Below the pieces are notes generated by a model. It did no database searches. It saw only the letters and a list, made by a program, of their open reading frames with translations, and was not told where the DNA came from. Positions 1-6,058 of a DNA stretch of 35,493 nucleotides are shown one piece after another. The position numbers and the translations under genes are program-made. How positions within the stretch are numbered: position 1 is the first letter of the stretch; every line of letters starts with the position of its first letter. The stretch is from a virus, in IMG/VR virus record IMGVR_UViG_3300021061_000041, positions 1-35,493 of that record; one strand, given 5' to 3'.

Positions 1-561
1 TCTGAGGAGCGGCTTCCACTCCCACGTTGCGCGGACATAGAGAGACGGCGCGGCGCGATCGTGGATGCACATCGCCGCGAACTCCTCGGAGGTCACGATG
101 CGAACGTGATAGCCGCCTACGCCGCGACACCAGCCCCGCGGATGATCGCCGCCCTCGGTCAGCCATCGCGCGTACTCGGCCGCTTCGATGAAGCCCGTGT
201 CGCGCACCGTCACGTCCCACGGCGCGCCCAGCAGTTCCGCCAGCGTCGCGTGCGTGAAGCTGTGGTCACCGAGATCGGCGAAGTCCTCGCACTCGTCCGC
301 GCACTCGTGGCCCATCGCCGGAACGGGCAGACCGACCGGACAGAACGCCGTGCGGTCGATGTCGAGCGGCAGCCCACGCTCCGGGAACTGCGGGGTGATG
401 ACGAAGCCGTCGCCGTTGCGGACGTCGGCCAGCAGTGCGAACGCGTAGTAGTTGCGCGCGCCCGGCCACGGATCCACGCCGCAGCCGGGGACCGCACCCG
501 GAACGAAGCGCCAGCCATCGCCGGTGCGACGCTCGACGCGAAGATGAATGTCGCAGCCCAT
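1..561 (-). CDS. MGCDIH-type phage protein, truncated by the window edge
   Basis: 187 codons are open from the ATG at 559-561 to base 1, with no stop. The N-terminus MGCDIHLRVE resembles a widespread family of phage and metagenomic hypothetical proteins that begin MGCDIH; their function is unknown to me. The sequence is acidic and rich in Trp, Cys and His (for example GWCRGVGGYHVRIVTSEEFA). The start shares one base with the stop of the upstream gene (TGATG), so translation is probably coupled. If the window ends are joined, the frame continues for 13 codons from 35493 and stops at 35452-35454, in an ATGA overlap with the next small gene. Confidence 0.85.
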   Translation of the reverse strand, partial: MGCDIHLRVERRTGDGWRFVPGAVPGCGVDPWPGARNYYAFALLADVRNGDGFVITPQFPERGLPLDIDRTAFCPVGLPVPAMGHECADECEDFADLGDHSFTHATLAELLGAPWDVTVRDTGFIEAAEYARWLTEGGDHPRGWCRGVGGYHVRIVTSEEFAAMCIHDRAAPSLYVRATWEWKPLLR

Positions 562-926
562 CACGTCCCTCCAAAGCTCCGCATCGCCTCGGGGCGGCGG
601 CGGAAGTAGCTGCGCATCACGCGGCGGTGCTGCGCCTCGGGGTTGCTCTCCACGGTCCACTTCTCCCGCGCGATCTGCACGGCCTGCTGCTTCTCCGCGT
701 CGTTCAGCGCGTACCGCTTGCGCGCCCACGGGTCGCCGGGGTGCGTCGGCACGACCGCGCCGGCGTCCTCGACCTCGCAGTCCGCGCCGTCGCACTCCGC
801 GTCCACCTCGACGTCGCGCTCGTCGCACCAGTCGAGCGGGCAGGTACGGCACCCCACCACGCCCCACCGACGCCCGTGCTCGCGGCACACCTCCAGGCCG
901 GGGAGGGTGACGAGGAGGCGGGTCAC
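561..926 (-). CDS. Small Cys-rich, zinc-ribbon-like phage protein
   Basis: A 121-residue protein with a Cys/His cluster near the N-terminus (CREHG, then CRTCPLDWCDE, residues about 14-35) that looks like a zinc-binding knuckle. A Cys/Asp/Glu stretch (AECDGADCEVEDAG) follows, then a helical basic C-terminus. I do not recognise the family. It overlaps its upstream neighbour by 4 bp (ATGA) and the downstream MGCDIH gene by one base, so it belongs to the same early operon. Function unknown; binding of nucleic acid or a host protein is only a guess from the metal-ligand pattern. Confidence 0.75.
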   Translation of the reverse strand: MTRLLVTLPGLEVCREHGRRWGVVGCRTCPLDWCDERDVEVDAECDGADCEVEDAGAVVPTHPGDPWARKRYALNDAEKQQAVQIAREKWTVESNPEAQHRRVMRSYFRRRPEAMRSFGGT

Positions 927-1165
927 TTCGACGCCTCCTTGCCATCCCGCGCAGGCGCCTCATCGTCGGGGATGTCGTACTTCGCCACGACGCGCCCGCA
1001 GTTGTCGCAGTAGAGGTAGGGACCGAACCCGCCGCCTGCGAGGCCGAAGCCTTGCTCGCACGCGCCACCGCAGTTCGGGCAGCGGTCGCCCTCCACCTCG
1101 GACAGATCCGCGATGTCCTCGCGAATCGGGCCGCCGCAGCAGATCACCGTCGGCTTCTCAGCCAC
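923..1165 (-). CDS. Small zinc-ribbon protein
   Basis: An 80-residue protein with two CxxC knuckles, CPNCGGAC (about residues 31-38) and YCDNCGRV (about 52-59). This is the four-Cys layout of a small zinc ribbon. An extra Cys pair lies near the N-terminus (ICCGGP), and the C-terminus is charged. Such proteins are common in phage early regions; the role is unknown. It starts inside the last codons of the upstream gene (8 bp overlap) and runs into the next gene through ATGA. Confidence 0.78.
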   Translation of the reverse strand: MAEKPTVICCGGPIREDIADLSEVEGDRCPNCGGACEQGFGLAGGGFGPYLYCDNCGRVVAKYDIPDDEAPARDGKEASK

Positions 1166-1334
1166 AGCACACCTCCCGCACCCGCGCGAGCCGCGCTTCG
1201 AGCTCCGCGATGTGCCGGTCCTCGAGGCTCACGTCGCAGCCCGCAGCCGCCGCGCGCTCACGCTGGTCGCGCACCACGTCGAGGCGCGCACGCAGCACCG
1301 CGGCGAGGGTCGGGCGCAGGGCGGGCAGGGTCAT
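1158..1334 (-). CDS. Small helical protein, unknown
   Basis: I chose the ATG at 1332-1334 because it forms an ATGA overlap with the upstream stop. The longer open frame upstream would run deep into the neighbouring gene. The 58-residue product (MTLPALRPTLAAVLRARLDV start) is almost wholly alpha-helical, with heptad-like spacing in DRHIAELEARLARVREV, so a coiled-coil pair is plausible. No family recognised. Confidence 0.65.
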   Translation of the reverse strand: MTLPALRPTLAAVLRARLDVVRDQRERAAAAGCDVSLEDRHIAELEARLARVREVCCG

Positions 1335-1816
1335 CGGCGAGCCTCCGGCGCAGCGAAGATTGCCGCCCTGTGACCGCTGCGTCCGAGCCGATACCCGGCG
1401 ACGACCGCTCGGCCGCGCTTCACCCTGTGGCGCAGCAGGAGCATGACGCAACCCGACGCGGACGAGCGGTCGCGCGCATCAAGCCCTGGCCGCAGATGGT
1501 CCACAACATCACCCGCAGCAAACCGGCGCCCTGCGGCGAGCCATTCGTCGACAGTCGACGCCCACGGCGTTAGCGACGGAACGGCGGGCGCAGCGGGAGG
1601 GACGGCGGTGCCGGCATTGAGGTGCGCCGTCACGGCCTCGGCCATGACCTGTGAGAGCCCGCGGTTGTTCGCGGCGCAGTAGACCGCCACGCGCCGAGCG
1701 AGGCCCTCGTCCAGCGTCACCGTCATCACGCGCACCAGGTCGCCACCCTTCCGCGGCCGCGTGCGCGACGTGCCGCCTCGCGGACCGTAGACGACGGGTT
1801 GCGGCTTCGCGCTCAC
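1331..1816 (-). CDS. Ribbon-helix-helix DNA-binding protein with C-terminal domain
   Basis: A 161-residue product starting at GTG 1814-1816, in a GTGA overlap with the upstream stop. Residues about 28-68 (VRVMTVTLDEGLARRVAVYC and onward to TAHLNAG) have the strand-helix-helix pattern of Arc/CopG-type ribbon-helix-helix regulators. An Ala/Pro linker leads to a second domain (STVDEWLAAGRRF to the end) with a possible winged-helix-like helical part and a basic tail. An early-operon repressor or a partition/copy-control type DNA-binding role is possible. The RHH call is from pattern only. Confidence 0.7.
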   Translation of the reverse strand: MSAKPQPVVYGPRGGTSRTRPRKGGDLVRVMTVTLDEGLARRVAVYCAANNRGLSQVMAEAVTAHLNAGTAVPPAAPAVPSLTPWASTVDEWLAAGRRFAAGDVVDHLRPGLDARDRSSASGCVMLLLRHRVKRGRAVVAGYRLGRSGHRAAIFAAPEARR

Positions 1817-2004
1817 GCCGCACCTCGCAGGCTGTCGCGCAGGGCCACGGCCTCCATCACCTCGCGGTAGATGTCCGCGTGCTCCGCAGCGTTGAGGTGA
1901 CCGCACGCCAGCGCGCGATCCGCCTGCTCCATCACGGCGCGGAGGCGAGCGTCAGCCACCTCCGCAGGCACCCGCGGCAGGTCGGCGGTGAGGGGGGCGG
2001 TCAT
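1813..2004 (-). CDS. Small helical protein, unknown
   Basis: A 63-residue product from the ATG at 2002-2004 (ATGA overlap with the upstream stop). It is predominantly helical and rich in Ala and acidic residues; MEQADRALACGHLNAAEHAD has the look of a short helical hairpin. No family recognised. Its place between the beta-solenoid protein and the RHH protein, with 4-bp overlaps at both ends, makes it a member of the early operon. Confidence 0.65.
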   Translation of the reverse strand: MTAPLTADLPRVPAEVADARLRAVMEQADRALACGHLNAAEHADIYREVMEAVALRDSLRGAA

Positions 2005-2876
2005 GCGACCTCCTGCGATGGTTCCGCCGCGGGCTCGGCCTCGACGAACTCGCCGGCATTGGTGACGCGGTAGGCGACGCCTGGCTTGAGTCCGCCATCG
2101 CCGACCTCGTGGGCACGCAGCGGATATCCGGGCTTGTTCCATGCGGTCGCGACGGCGACGCTGCCGTAGCCGGCCTTGACCGTGCTGCCGTCGCCGGCCT
2201 TGACCGTGCTGCCGTCGCCGGCCTCGACCGTGCTGCCGTCGCCGGCCTCGACCGTGCTGCGGGCGCCGGCCTTGACCGTGCTGCCGTAGCCGGCCTTGAC
2301 CGTGCTGCGGGCGCCGGCCTTGACCGTGCTGCCGTCGCCGGCCTCGACCGTGCTGCCGTCGCCGGCCTCGACCGTGCTGCCGTCGCCGGCCTTGACCGTG
2401 CTGCGGGCGCCGGCCTTGACCGTGCTGCCGTCGCCGGCCTCGACCGTGCCATCAGCAGGCACCGTGACCAGCGCTCCGACGATGCGCCGGCCGGCGCCGC
2501 CGTGCTCCGCGATGTAGCGCGTCGCGCTGTAGCGGTCGCCGCAGTGGACAACGACACCGCGCGGGAACTTGACCTTGTCGCCGAGGCTGACTATCAGGTT
2601 CTCGTCGACTTCGACGACGAGCCAACGCGCGGCGGCATCCCACGACAGGCGCTCGCCGTTGCCCTCGCCCCACAACAGGCCGTGCAGGCCGTTGCCGCAC
2701 TCGGCGCGCGGACTCCAGTCGGCGCACTCGACCGGGCCCGACGCGGGCCACTTGAACCCGCCCCATGCGGTCATGTCCGCCGCGCAGGTGCGCAGCACGA
2801 GGACGTACCCGGGGCGGGGAATGGACGGAACCGCCTTGCTTGCGCGCGGCTTCCGCGTGCTTCCCTTGCTGCTCAT
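2001..2876 (-). CDS. Beta-solenoid protein with GSTVxAGx octapeptide repeats
   Basis: A 291-residue protein in three parts. A basic N-terminus is followed by a globular domain (about 22-140) with motifs such as DMTAWGGFKWP, CGNGLHGLLWGEGNG and FPRGVVVHCGDRYSA, which resembles an unnamed phage/bacterial domain usually found in front of such repeats. Then come 13 tandem octapeptides (142-245), mostly GSTV(K/E)AG(D/A/Y). Finally there is a short beta-rich tail. The octapeptide closely resembles the AGYGSTxT repeat of bacterial ice-nucleation proteins, so a right-handed parallel beta-solenoid is the likely fold. The early-operon position argues against a virion fibre. Function unknown. The near-identical 24-bp units suggest recent repeat expansion. 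Confidence 0.82.
   Translation of the reverse strand: MSSKGSTRKPRASKAVPSIPRPGYVLVLRTCAADMTAWGGFKWPASGPVECADWSPRAECGNGLHGLLWGEGNGERLSWDAAARWLVVEVDENLIVSLGDKVKFPRGVVVHCGDRYSATRYIAEHGGAGRRIVGALVTVPADGTVEAGDGSTVKAGARSTVKAGDGSTVEAGDGSTVEAGDGSTVKAGARSTVKAGYGSTVKAGARSTVEAGDGSTVEAGDGSTVKAGDGSTVKAGYGSVAVATAWNKPGYPLRAHEVGDGGLKPGVAYRVTNAGEFVEAEPAAEPSQEVA
2142..2453 (-). repeat. Tandem 24-bp coding repeat, 13 units
   Basis: Thirteen in-frame 24-bp units encode the octapeptides of the solenoid protein. The first and last are degenerate and eleven follow (G/R)STV(K/E)AG(D/A/Y). Variation is almost confined to three codons (Gly or Arg at unit position 1, Lys or Glu at position 5, Asp, Ala or Tyr at position 8). 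That pattern suggests slippage or unequal crossover together with selection on the fold. Confidence 0.95.
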
Positions 2877-3139
2877 CGCGTCGTCTCCGTGGCGGGGGTG
2901 GGCCAGAGGTCGGTGATGCGGCGGCGGAGGCGCTGTGCCACCGCGGCCTTGATGCGCCGGCCGGAATTGGGGTCCGGGTCGTCGATCGCGAAACCGACGC
3001 GCGACGGCACGACGGGCGGCTTGATGGCCCGTCCGATCTCAGACTGCGTGACCCCAGCCTGGACGAGCAGTGACCGTATGTCGTTGCGCTTCGGATGCTT
3101 TTTCGGCATACGCTTGGTGGTCCGTGTGAAAAGCTTCAT
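2873..3139 (-). CDS. Ner/Cro-like HTH regulator
   Basis: An 88-residue product from the ATG at 3137-3139. A GTG at 3145 and an ATG at 3109 (78 residues) are alternative starts. The core IRSLLVQAGVTQSEIGRAIK is a helix-turn-helix opening (TQSEIGRAI is the usual helix 2). The C-terminal RRIKAAVAQRLRRRITDLWP has the basic helix plus LWP ending typical of phage Ner/Nlp-type regulators. It is divergent from the C1-like repressor and heads the early operon (ATGA overlap into the solenoid gene), which is the usual place of the lytic-side regulator. Family known; its targets here are inferred. Confidence 0.82.
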   Translation of the reverse strand: MKLFTRTTKRMPKKHPKRNDIRSLLVQAGVTQSEIGRAIKPPVVPSRVGFAIDDPDPNSGRRIKAAVAQRLRRRITDLWPTPATETTR

Positions 3140-3141
3140 GT

Positions 3142-3202
3142 TCACAATGCGAAAGCTTACTCACGTTGCGACGGGAGTCAACAGAAATTTTTCACGAAGC
3201 GA
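3142..3202. promoter_or_regulatory. Switch-region operators, TCACRWWGCGA x3
   Basis: Three copies of TCACRWWGCGA lie between the divergent regulators: TCACAATGCGA (3142-3152), TCACGTTGCGA (3161-3171) and TCACGAAGCGA (3192-3202). A fourth identical to the last is at 3432-3442, inside the repressor gene. Each is an imperfect palindrome (TCRC-N3-GYGA), as expected for dimeric HTH repressors. A further inverted repeat TGTGAA-N10-TTCACA spans 3125-3146. These are probably the binding sites of the C1-like and/or Ner-like proteins. Confidence 0.6.
3154..3181 (-). promoter_or_regulatory. Candidate early promoter for the Ner-like operon
   Basis: On the minus strand TTGACT (3176-3181) is followed by a 16-bp spacer and TAAGCT (3154-3159). 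The -35 is good and the -10 weak (3 of 6). The start site would fall near 3147, almost on the GTG at 3145, so the message may be leaderless or nearly so. Operator-like sites at 3142 and 3161 overlap this promoter. Confidence 0.45.
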
Positions 3203-3639
3203 AAGCGGGAGCTGAAAAGCCTTACGCCGCGGAGGGTTCACGTCTTCGTGAGGCGATGGAGCGTGACGGCTACACCATCACGCGGCTCGCGCAGCGGCTT
3301 GGCACGGGCACGGGCAAGGTGAGCAACTACGTCTCCGGCGCGCGTTTCCCGCGGTCGGACGAGTGGGCGAAGCTGGCGGAAGCGCTGCCCTCACTCGACA
3401 TTCACTACGTGGTGACCGGGCAGCGGCGCGCTCACGAAGCGAAAGGCAACGGTGTTGCGCACGCCCCGACGCCGCGCACGCTCGCGGAGGTCATCGGCGA
3501 CGTGACGCGCGTGATGCAGGCGGGCGGCGGCGAAGCGCTGGCCGTCGCGGGTGTGGTTGACGCGCTACGCCCGCGGCCCGAACAGCGCGCTATTGACGAG
3601 CCGGGACCCGTCCCAAAAGCGAAGGGCCGGGCGTCATGA
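3166..3639 (+). CDS. C1-like XRE-family repressor
   Basis: A 157-residue product if read from TTG 3166. The only in-frame ATG near the N-terminus, at 3256, would cut into helix 1 of the HTH. Residues about 25-86 form a Cro/C1-type HTH (TITRLAQRLGTGTGKVSNYV, then LPSLDIHYVVTGQ, the usual end of the XRE fold). A linker and an Ala-rich helical C-terminus follow (TLAEVIGDVTRVM...). No LexA-like peptidase Ser/Lys signature is obvious, so induction may not be by self-cleavage. Divergent to the Ner-like gene, it is the likely immunity repressor. Start uncertain. Confidence 0.82.
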   Translation: MRRESTEIFHEAKAGAEKPYAAEGSRLREAMERDGYTITRLAQRLGTGTGKVSNYVSGARFPRSDEWAKLAEALPSLDIHYVVTGQRRAHEAKGNGVAHAPTPRTLAEVIGDVTRVMQAGGGEALAVAGVVDALRPRPEQRAIDEPGPVPKAKGRAS

Positions 3640-3830
3640 CGTCCGTGACACGACCCAGGGAGGGGCGGCCCATGCGGCACGACGACGACAAGGGAAACGT
3701 GTTGCCGCGTGCGAATGATTCAGTCTGGAACACCGTACTCATTCGGTGGGATCCACCCGGCCGGCCGCCGTACATGGCGGAGTTGCTTCGCCAACTCGCC
3801 GGCCGCCCCGAGCGCGACGATGGGCTCTGA
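3636..3830 (+). CDS. Small hypothetical protein
   Basis: A 64-residue product whose ATG (3636-3638) overlaps the repressor stop as ATGA, so the two are probably cotranscribed and coupled. The sequence includes KGNVLPRANDSVWNTVLIRW and PPYMAELLRQLAGRPERDDG. No family recognised. Other frames over this stretch are Arg/Ala-rich shadows, which favours this one. Confidence 0.6.
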   Translation: MTSVTRPREGRPMRHDDDKGNVLPRANDSVWNTVLIRWDPPGRPPYMAELLRQLAGRPERDDGL

Positions 3831-3922
3831 CTGCGCTCCGGCGCGGGCCGCGCGGTCGGGCGCGGCATGTTGCGAAACCAGCCTCAGAGGGTCCGCAAGG
3901 TGGTCAATCCAGTCGGGGAACC

Positions 3923-4147
3923 GTGATCGATTCGAGCTCGAGCGGCCATACACCGTCGCCTGACCTCTTCGACATCTGGCAGCGCCGCAACGGCGACACG
4001 GTGAGCGCGGCGCGGTGGGAGTTGCGCGGCTGCGGGCTGTCGGCCGAGGAAGCGGCGCGCGTGGCGGACTACTGGCGCAGGGTGCATCCACACCGGGCCA
4101 TCGACGTCCGGCCGCACCTGAGCGGGGGGCCGGGGAGCGCGCGGTAG
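3923..4147 (+). CDS. Small hypothetical protein
   Basis: A 74-residue product from GTG 3923-3925, preceded by CGGGGAACC, a plausible ribosome site. The upstream part of the open frame is low-complexity and was not used. The core PDLFDIWQRRNGDTVSAARW and GCGLSAEEAARVADYWRRVH looks like a small helical fold. No family recognised. It lies between the repressor unit and the two-helix membrane protein. Confidence 0.6.
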   Translation: MIDSSSSGHTPSPDLFDIWQRRNGDTVSAARWELRGCGLSAEEAARVADYWRRVHPHRAIDVRPHLSGGPGSAR

Positions 4148-4161
4148 TGGTACCGTGAGCC

Positions 4162-4677
4162 ATGCTCACGTACGACCAGATCCGCACGCCGAAGGCGGCG
4201 GCGTTCGATGCAGCGGTCAACTGCCGCGTGAACATGCGCTACTACGAGCGGCTGATCCGCTACCTCGGCATCACCGACCTGTCACTGCGGATCGCGGGCG
4301 CAATTGCCAGTTCCGCCGCGTTCGCGACTGCGCTCCAGTCTATGCGGCACGGACCGCTGGTGATCGCCATCCTGAGCGCCTTCGCCGCCGTCGCTGCCGC
4401 AGCCGGTCCCGTGCTCGCGCTGTCGGAGCGGGCGCGGATTGCGACGGGACTGCATACCGGCTACCTCACGGTGCTCCAGCGGCTCGAGCAGCTCTTCGAG
4501 GAAGGTCGCTTGCGCGACGACAGTGAGTACACCGACGAGCTGCGCGCAATCATGCAGGAACTCCACGCGGTCGAGCGTCGCGAGGCCGAGGGAATGCCGA
4601 CTCGCTTCCTGTGGCTGTTCCGGCGCACCGAGGCCGCGGCGCACCGCGAGATGACGCGCACGCCCACGCCGGCATGA
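4162..4677 (+). CDS. SLATT-like two-helix membrane protein
   Basis: A 171-residue product. A short soluble N-terminus (YDQIRTPKAAAFDAAVNCRV, then YYERLIRYLG) is followed by two hydrophobic segments (about 41-60 and 66-90, ending AAAAGPVLALSERARIATGL). A long charged helical tail (LQRLEQLFEEGRLRDDSEYT... ELHAVERREAEGMP) suggests a coiled coil. This layout resembles SLATT/DUF4231-type membrane proteins, which in bacteria occur with nucleotide-signalled immunity systems and in phages often sit near the repressor. Superinfection exclusion or host defence is an inference from type and position. No nucleotide-synthase partner is present here. Confidence 0.68.
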   Translation: MLTYDQIRTPKAAAFDAAVNCRVNMRYYERLIRYLGITDLSLRIAGAIASSAAFATALQSMRHGPLVIAILSAFAAVAAAAGPVLALSERARIATGLHTGYLTVLQRLEQLFEEGRLRDDSEYTDELRAIMQELHAVERREAEGMPTRFLWLFRRTEAAAHREMTRTPTPA

Positions 4678-4781
4678 GCGAACCGAAGAAGCCGCCGCCG
4701 GCACCGGCGCCGCCCGATCGCTTCACGTCGAACCCGTCGCGGCCGCCGCCAACACCGGCGCCAGCGCCTAAGCCGAAGTGA
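4674..4781 (+). CDS. 35-residue proline-rich peptide
   Basis: A short ORF whose ATG overlaps the stop of the two-helix membrane protein (ATGA) and which ends in a GTGA overlap with the next membrane protein. Product: MSEPKKPPPAPAPP, then DRFTSNPSRPPPTPAPAPKP, then K; about 40% proline, with lysines at both ends. The double coupling supports translation. A Pro-rich peptide between two membrane proteins could be a periplasm-spanning or membrane-associated linker, but there is no signal sequence. Confidence 0.55.
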   Translation: MSEPKKPPPAPAPPDRFTSNPSRPPPTPAPAPKPK

Positions 4782-5096
4782 CGCGACGAATGAACGACCC
4801 CTTCGAGATAGCCAGATCGGCGCAGGAACAGACGAGACGCGCTGTGGAGACGACGAAGCAGATGGATCTCGCCGTCCGGCTGCTCGTAGGGGCCGGCTGC
4901 ATCGCGTTCGCCGTGTGGTTCGTGATCGCGACACGCACCTCGTCGCCTCCTGGTGACGACGGCATCGACTGGCCCACCGCGTTCGTTTGCATTGCCGCGA
5001 TCGGCAGCGGCGCAACAGCCGGGGGGGCGGGCGATCGGGGAACTGATGAGAGGCGTCGCCTGCGTCATCGACAAGCTGCGCGAGAAGAAGCCATGA
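4778..5096 (+). CDS. Small membrane protein interrupted by a +1 shift at a G7 tract
   Basis: Reading starts at GTG 4778 (GTGA overlap) or ATG 4790. An amphipathic start (MNDPFEIARSAQEQTRRAVE) leads to one clear transmembrane segment (LAVRLLVGAGCIAFAVWFVI) and a second hydrophobic stretch (TAFVCIAAIGSGATAG). Seven G's follow at 5021-5027. As written, the frame runs on into the next gene. With one G fewer it gives RAIGELMRGVACVIDKLREK-KP and stops at 5094-5096, overlapping the next ATG (ATGA). The intended product is then 101-105 residues and holin-like in size. A real mutation, sequencing error or slippage could all explain it. Confidence 0.6.
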
Positions 5097-5380
5097 AGCG
5101 CCCCGACCCACCGCGCCCGCCTCGCCGCACCGTGCCGCATGTCGTGCCCGTCGCGCCGTGGATCGACGCGGCGCTCGCGAAGATCGACCCGGGCGCACGC
5201 GACGCGCTCTATCGGCAGTTCGAGACGATCGCGCGCCGCCACCTCGCGGCGTTCGGCCTGCGCGCGCCCGCGCAGGGCCTCGTGCTCAGCGCCCGCTACG
5301 TGGAGGATGATCCGCCGGCACGTAGCGACGGAAGAACGTCCGCAGCGACACGCGCGACTCCAGACCGCTCGCGCCGGTGA
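5093..5380 (+). CDS. Small hypothetical protein
   Basis: A 95-residue product from the ATG at 5093-5095, overlapping the shift-corrected stop of the membrane protein. The N-terminus is Pro/Arg-rich (MKRPDPPRPPRRTVP). A helical core follows (PWIDAALAKIDPGARDALYR, then QFETIARRHLAAFG). The last 30 or so residues lie antisense to the convergent minus-strand gene and look less natural, so the C-terminus may have lost an original stop. No family recognised. Confidence 0.5.
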   Translation: MKRPDPPRPPRRTVPHVVPVAPWIDAALAKIDPGARDALYRQFETIARRHLAAFGLRAPAQGLVLSARYVEDDPPARSDGRTSAATRATPDRSRR

Positions 5381-5651
5381 CCACGACCCACTCCTGCGCG
5401 CCGCGCCGCACGTAGCCGCGCACCGTCACGGCTCTGCCGTCGCCCTGCGCGACCCACGCCGAGCCCGCGCGCACGTCCTCGGTGCGGCACTCGTACAGGT
5501 AGTCGTGGCGCGGCCCGTGCGCCGTCACCTCCCGCGGCCCCGTGCGCGGGTCGTCCATCACCGTCAGCGACACGTCGCGGCGCGAGCGCGTCTGCGGGCG
5601 CTCGACGTAGAGCACGACGCGGCGCGGGTGGCGGGAGCGGAGGATCTTCAT
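5286..5651 (-). CDS. Small beta-rich hypothetical protein
   Basis: A 121-residue product from ATG 5649-5651; upstream is AGGAGGGGTGTCCG, a clear ribosome site. Basic and beta-rich (RRVVLYVERPQTRSRRDVSL, then HDYLYECRTEDV, GRAVTVRGYVRRGAQEWVVV). This could be an OB- or SH3-like small barrel, but I recognise no family. It converges with the plus-strand gene ending at 5380 and follows the coiled-coil gene on the same strand after a 71-bp gap. Confidence 0.65.
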   Translation of the reverse strand: MKILRSRHPRRVVLYVERPQTRSRRDVSLTVMDDPRTGPREVTAHGPRHDYLYECRTEDVRAGSAWVAQGDGRAVTVRGYVRRGAQEWVVVTGASGLESRVSLRTFFRRYVPADHPPRSGR

Positions 5652-5722
5652 CGGACACCCCTCCTGACGCCGCAAGCCCGCGCCTGGGTAGGCAGCGGGC
5701 CGGAGGCGCGGGCGGTACCGCG

Positions 5723-5965
5723 TCACGCGGGAGGCAGACCCAGGTGCTGCTCCAGCTTGCGGAGGCGGTCTTCGTGATCGCGCCAGTGCGCGCCGGTGTT
5801 CTCGATGATGCGGTCGAGCCGCGCAACGATTTGCGTTTCAATACGCTCGGCGAGCGCTTCATCGCGACGCACGAGGAACTGCGTGGTCTCCTTCTGCGCC
5901 GTGATGCTCTCGCGAAGCAGTCCCTTGATCTCTTCGATGTCGTTCTTGATGTCGTTGATGTTCAT
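5723..5965 (-). CDS. Coiled-coil protein with leaderless promoter
   Basis: An 80-residue acidic helical protein (MNINDIKNDIEEIKGLLRES ... LVRRDEALAERIETQIVARL ... HEDRLRKLEQHLGLPPA) with heptads throughout, so probably an oligomeric coiled coil. It has its own near-consensus sigma-70 promoter whose predicted start is the A of the ATG, so the transcript is probably leaderless. It stands apart from the main operons, on the opposite strand to its flanks. A prophage-expressed function is possible. Confidence 0.75.
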   Translation of the reverse strand: MNINDIKNDIEEIKGLLRESITAQKETTQFLVRRDEALAERIETQIVARLDRIIENTGAHWRDHEDRLRKLEQHLGLPPA

Positions 5966-5971
5966 GAGCGC

Positions 5972-6000
5972 AGTATCGCTCCGCTTGTTTTTGTCGTCAA
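5972..6000 (-). promoter_or_regulatory. Sigma-70-type promoter, leaderless
   Basis: On the minus strand TTGACG (5995-6000), exactly 17 bp of spacer, then GATACT (5972-5977). The ATG begins 6 nt after the -10 box, so transcription should start at or next to the start codon. The surrounding 93-bp divergent gap (5966-6058) is clearly more AT-rich than the rest of the window. Confidence 0.7.
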
Positions 6001-6058
6001 GGATATTACCGCTGCCAAGTCGCTTTTTCTTGTCGAGCTTTTGTGCTACATCCAGGGG

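Noticed and set aside
2142-2453. Possible CRISPR array from the regular repeats
   Set aside because: The 24-bp units are contiguous, without spacers, and in frame within a coding gene.
2109-3215. Plus-strand frame with AVAGLDRA repeats
   Set aside because: It is the antisense of the octapeptide repeat and runs through both regulators' divergent region. The minus-strand frame has a conserved globular domain and coupled start.
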